Source: Paraburkholderia bannensis (GTDB lineage Bacteria > Pseudomonadota > Gammaproteobacteria > Burkholderiales > Burkholderiaceae). From it: DNA of 64,000 nt. The position numbers were made by a program, and so were the translations under genes. The stretch spans positions 289,167-353,166 of the forward strand of contig NZ_JACHBW010000006.1 of NCBI RefSeq assembly GCF_014200455.1, in the 5' to 3' direction. Below are positions 61,244 through 64,000 of the stretch, piece after piece. The notes under the pieces were generated by a model that did no database searches, was not told the origin of the DNA, and saw nothing but the letters and a program-made list of their open reading frames with translations. Position 1 is the stretch's first letter. Every line of letters begins with the position of its first letter.

Positions 61244-62152
61244 ATGTCAGAAAAAATGGTGGATGCCGCCTCCGGCGACTTCATCCCGGCAGATGTGCGA
61301 CAGACGGTTGTCAGCCAGGTATTGCCCCAAGCATCAATTGGCGTGAGTCGTTTGCGCACGCTCCGAAGAAACATGGGGCTAACCGCCCCCTACGAACTGG
61401 AGGATGCGGACCTGGTCGTATTGCAATTGCGGCCGTTTGGCGAACAGCAGTTGTGGCTCGACGGGCGCCCCGCGCCGTTTGTTCAATATGACGCAGGGAC
61501 AGTAACGGTCCACGATCTGGATAGAAACTGGGTGGCGGACCTGCAGGGCAGTTTCGACTGCATGCACTTTCATTTGCCACGTCAGACACTTGAAGAGGTC
61601 GCGGAGGAACTCGGTGGAAGACGAAGGCCGCAGCTCTACCTGCCGCCGCATCTAAGTGTCCGCGACCCTGTCATTCACGGCCTTGGGAAAGCGTTGGCTC
61701 CCGCGCTGGCAGAGCCTGAATGCGCGTCGCAGCTTTTCATTGATCACGTTGTCCTTGCCTTTCAGGCGCATGTGGCGCAGCAGTACAGTGGCGCCATCAC
61801 TGAAAGGCGGCGTGCGGCCGCTGGTTTGACCGCGTGGCAAGAACTGCGCGCAAAGGAATACCTTCTTGCTCACCTCGATACAAATGTATCGGTCGCCGAA
61901 GTGGCGCGAGAGTGCGGCCTGTCCCGGGGCCATTTTCTTCGTGCGTTTAAAGAAACGACAGGGCTACCGCCGCATCGCTGGCTGATCAGTCGGCGAATAG
62001 AGCTTGCCCAGGAACTCATGCGCAACAAAGATCTCCCGCTGATTACTATCTCGCAGATGTGTGGCTTTGCTGATCAGAGCCATCTCACACGGACCTTCAC
62101 CAGGTTGATGGGTATGAGTCCAGCTCGTTGGCAGATTGACCTTGGCCGTTGA
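61244..62152 (+). CDS. AraC family transcriptional regulator
   Basis: The 302-residue product has an N-terminal ligand-like domain (LVVLQLRPFGEQQLWLDGRP, CMHFHLPRQTLEEVAEELGG). A C-terminal double helix-turn-helix (about 205-300) follows, with LDTNVSVAEVARECGLSRGH, FLRAFKETTGLPPHRWL and FADQSHLTRTFTRLMGMSPA. Target genes are not evident; it stands between the EgtB-like gene and the winged-helix regulator. The start at 61244 has no strong ribosome binding site. Codon use is less biased than in the core genes, suggesting acquisition. Confidence 0.88.
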   Translation: MSEKMVDAASGDFIPADVRQTVVSQVLPQASIGVSRLRTLRRNMGLTAPYELEDADLVVLQLRPFGEQQLWLDGRPAPFVQYDAGTVTVHDLDRNWVADLQGSFDCMHFHLPRQTLEEVAEELGGRRRPQLYLPPHLSVRDPVIHGLGKALAPALAEPECASQLFIDHVVLAFQAHVAQQYSGAITERRRAAAGLTAWQELRAKEYLLAHLDTNVSVAEVARECGLSRGHFLRAFKETTGLPPHRWLISRRIELAQELMRNKDLPLITISQMCGFADQSHLTRTFTRLMGMSPARWQIDLGR

Positions 62153-62436
62153 ACTGTCGCCGCAATCCGCCTGGTGAACCGCTTTCATTGGTTTCCGACA
62201 ACAGCAGGACAGTTTCGTACAAGAAAAGAACTTTTCTTCAAGACGACTGATAACGAGGTCCATACACTCCGTCGAACTTCGAGCCTGCAAGCAGTCTTGT
62301 TTCTGGTGGTCCGACGCGGCGAAGCCGAAACACAGGAAAGCCTCTGCTTACCCCGGGTCGTATCGGCTTATGCCTACCGCCTGAAACCGCGGCTCGCGTC
62401 GAACCTGTTGGCGAAAGCGAGGGAGGGTAGTCAATC

Positions 62437-63870
62437 ATGTTGGAGGTCGGTGATGTGCTGGTTGACTTCGAGCGTCATCACGTAGAAAGAGCCGGTACAG
62501 CGATAAGCATTGGATGCAGGGCGCTGGACATTCTTCAAATCCTGGTTGAGGCCGAGGGCAAGGTTGTCTCCAAGCACGACATTCTTCAAAAGGTATGGCC
62601 GTATGCCACTGTCGAAGAGAACAATCTTCACGTGCATATCGCTGCCTTACGCAGAATCATCGGCAGAGGGCGCGAGCTGATTAAGACCATCCCTGGGCGC
62701 GGCTATTTACTGGTGCGTGAGACCTCCCGGCCCAAGACGATCGAAAGCCGTCCCTCGTCGACCTCCGCTTCGATACCGCGTGTTCAGTCGCGTTTATTTG
62801 GACGCGATGACGCGCAACGGACAATCCTTGGGCTGCTCAGTCGCTGCCGGATCATCACGCTCGTTGGTGCGGGAGGCATCGGGAAATCGAGTCTGGCCGT
62901 TGCTGTCGCGAACGTCGTGCACTCTCAGGGCATGGGTCGGGTGACGTATATTGACTTCGCGGAAGCATCGACAGAGACGGCGGTTTGTGACAGCTTTTTG
63001 GGCGCGCTCAACCTTCCTCGACAGCCCAATCCGCTCACGGCAACCCATATCCTCGACACCATTGCCTATTCGACAGACGTATATGTTCTCGATAACGTCG
63101 AACAGGTGATTGACACAATCGCGTCGCTGATCGAAGAGTTAGTCAGCAGATCCTCTACTCTAACGATCCTTGTGACAACGAGGCAACCACTTGGGCTGTT
63201 GGGAGAAACGCTCTTCCGATTGATGCCACTCGCCACGCCTGATGACACGTGCGACGTGGACTTGATCGAGGCCTGCCCTGCAGTCGCTCTGTTTATTGAC
63301 CGTGTTCGCGCGAGAGCACATCCGTTCGCGGTTACCTCCGACAGTTTGATAAAAATCGCAGAAATATGCCGTCGCCTCGATGGCGTGCCACTGGCCATTG
63401 AACTTGCCGCCGCTCGAGTCGCAACAACCGGAGTGGAATTTCTTGCCAACCGCCTTAACGACAGGCTCAATCTTCTGACCTCCGGGATGCGCCAGGCGTT
63501 GCCTCGGCACCGGTCGCTGCGAGCAAGTTTCGACTGGAGCTATATGCTCCTCGCGCCTGTTGAGCAACGACTGTTTCGCCGTCTGGGATTCTTTTCGGAT
63601 AGCTTCAGTCTCTGTGAAGTGTGCGCGATCGCTGGCGGCCTCAAGTTAACCCAAGCGCAATGCGCGCTACTGCTTGAAAAAATGGCTGAAAAATCGTTGG
63701 TTTCGCTTCAGTGCGTCAGCGGCCAGATGCGATATCAGCTATCGGAATGCCTGCGAGCGTACGCGGTCGAGAATCTACGTAAAGAGGGAGAATTCGACGA
63801 AGTGCTGGAGGCGTATCGCCACGGCTCTGTTGCAAATGGAGCCGGCGAATCGGTTAGCGTGTCGGGCTGA
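62437..63870 (+). CDS. Winged-helix/NB-ARC-like STAND regulator, C-terminally truncated by IS ends
   Basis: The 477-residue frame has an N-terminal OmpR-type winged helix (about 1-95: ALDILQILVEAEGKVVSKHD, EENNLHVHIAALRRIIGRG, KTIPGRGYLLV). A P-loop ATPase of the NB-ARC/STAND type follows, with the Walker A GAGGIGKSSLAVAVA, Walker B-like DVYVLDNVEQ, LVTTRQPLG and RRLDGVPLAIELAAARVA. Intact relatives continue with a long TPR sensor domain to about 900 residues. Here the protein ends 15 residues after entering an IS6-like terminus at 63823, so about half is missing. Function is probably lost. Confidence 0.8.
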   Translation: MLEVGDVLVDFERHHVERAGTAISIGCRALDILQILVEAEGKVVSKHDILQKVWPYATVEENNLHVHIAALRRIIGRGRELIKTIPGRGYLLVRETSRPKTIESRPSSTSASIPRVQSRLFGRDDAQRTILGLLSRCRIITLVGAGGIGKSSLAVAVANVVHSQGMGRVTYIDFAEASTETAVCDSFLGALNLPRQPNPLTATHILDTIAYSTDVYVLDNVEQVIDTIASLIEELVSRSSTLTILVTTRQPLGLLGETLFRLMPLATPDDTCDVDLIEACPAVALFIDRVRARAHPFAVTSDSLIKIAEICRRLDGVPLAIELAAARVATTGVEFLANRLNDRLNLLTSGMRQALPRHRSLRASFDWSYMLLAPVEQRLFRRLGFFSDSFSLCEVCAIAGGLKLTQAQCALLLEKMAEKSLVSLQCVSGQMRYQLSECLRAYAVENLRKEGEFDEVLEAYRHGSVANGAGESVSVSG

Positions 63871-63905
63871 AACCGCTTCGCGTAAAGGCGGCCAAAGCCT
63901 TTTCC
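63823..63905. mobile_element. IS6-family-like insertion sequence end
   Basis: GGCTCTGTTGCAAATGGAGC begins at 63823; its first 14 bases equal the terminal repeat known from IS6/IS26-group elements. It follows in frame directly after AYRH of the regulator, where homology to the regulator's family should continue. Only about 83 bases remain before another IS end. No IS6 transposase is visible. Confidence 0.55.
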
Positions 63906-64000
63906 TGAACCGCCCCGGGAATCGTGGAGGCTGGTTGGTTTAAGTTAATGCCGGTTCAGCGGCAACCGTTTCAAGTTGCCGATAGTAGTTTGCCTCAGCT
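63906..64000 (-). mobile_element. Terminus of an IS3-family-like element, running off the window
   Basis: From 63906 the sequence TGAACCGCCCCGGGAATCGT resembles ends of Burkholderia IS3-family elements. The minus strand just inside encodes the tail of a transposase. The element continues beyond 64000, and it appears inserted into the IS6-like remnant. Confidence 0.6.
63940..64000 (-). CDS. IS3-family-like transposase, C-terminal 19 residues only
   Basis: The minus strand reads AEANYYRQLETVAAEPALT followed by the stop at 63940-63942. The EANYYRQ motif is typical of the C-termini of IS3-group transposases. Partial at the window edge. Confidence 0.6.
   Translation of the reverse strand, partial: AEANYYRQLETVAAEPALT

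Noticed and set aside
60935..64000. Possibility that the right end is a defence island
   Set aside because: The STAND-type ATPase resembles transcriptional regulators with an OmpR-type winged helix rather than Avs-type defence proteins; no nuclease or other defence gene is linked.

Overview
The window looks like a chromosomal segment of a member of the Burkholderiaceae, most likely Paraburkholderia or a close relative. The base composition is GC-rich with strong G/C bias at third codon positions. The gene content fits that group: a Burkholderia-type T6SS operon, a BraI/RsaL/BraR-type quorum-sensing locus, a bcpAIB-like contact-dependent inhibition locus, and glucarate and protocatechuate catabolic operons. 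The species assignment is inferred from gene content, not from any search.

Layout. 1-6.9 kb is one end of a type VI secretion cluster. A leftward operon holds a TPR lipoprotein, tssB, tssC and hcp; a rightward operon holds tssJ, tssK and tssL. The remaining core genes must lie outside. 7-11 kb holds single genes: a MASE2-GGDEF diguanylate cyclase, a DUF4142 protein, a TMEM175-like channel, a cytochrome b561 and a short H-NS-like protein. 11.1-18.6 kb is a complete hexarate (glucarate) pathway: transporter, lactonase, glucarate dehydratase, KDG dehydratase, a divergent 2,5-dioxovalerate dehydrogenase and a FadR-type regulator. Five copies of one candidate operator motif lie in its two promoter regions. 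19-24.4 kb is a B-family haem-copper oxidase operon with three multihaem c-type cytochromes (seven CxxCH sites). 24.5-30.8 kb holds OsmC, a three-gene lytic transglycosylase operon, a di-haem peroxidase-like protein, a phosphoesterase lipoprotein and a small secreted protein.

30.9-37.2 kb is a decayed contact-dependent inhibition locus. A long CdiA N-terminal part is frame-shifted from its C-terminal part, which carries an intact-looking EndoU nuclease domain followed by a MafI-like immunity gene. A degraded CdiB fragment and a SymE-like fragment follow. 37.5-45.4 kb contains DUF302, a frameshifted hypothetical gene, an M23 peptidase, a Sfp-type phosphopantetheinyl transferase facing a nitroreductase across a Fur-box-like site, a LysE exporter, and a MocR regulator divergent from an omega-transaminase. 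45.4-50.7 kb is the protocatechuate branch pcaIJBDC with a divergent LysR regulator. 50.8-57.8 kb holds folE, a serine acetyltransferase, hypotheticals, the quorum-sensing trio and a DHA2-family exporter. 58-61 kb has UspA, an oxygen-sensing Fnr with a matching box in its own promoter, and an EgtB-like non-haem iron enzyme. 61-64 kb is accessory: an AraC regulator and a winged-helix/NB-ARC-like regulator truncated by insertion-sequence ends, the last of which runs off the window.

No rRNA, tRNA, CRISPR array or replication origin was recognised. Start codons were chosen from ribosome binding sites, signal peptides and family lengths. Regulatory sites are sequence matches only.
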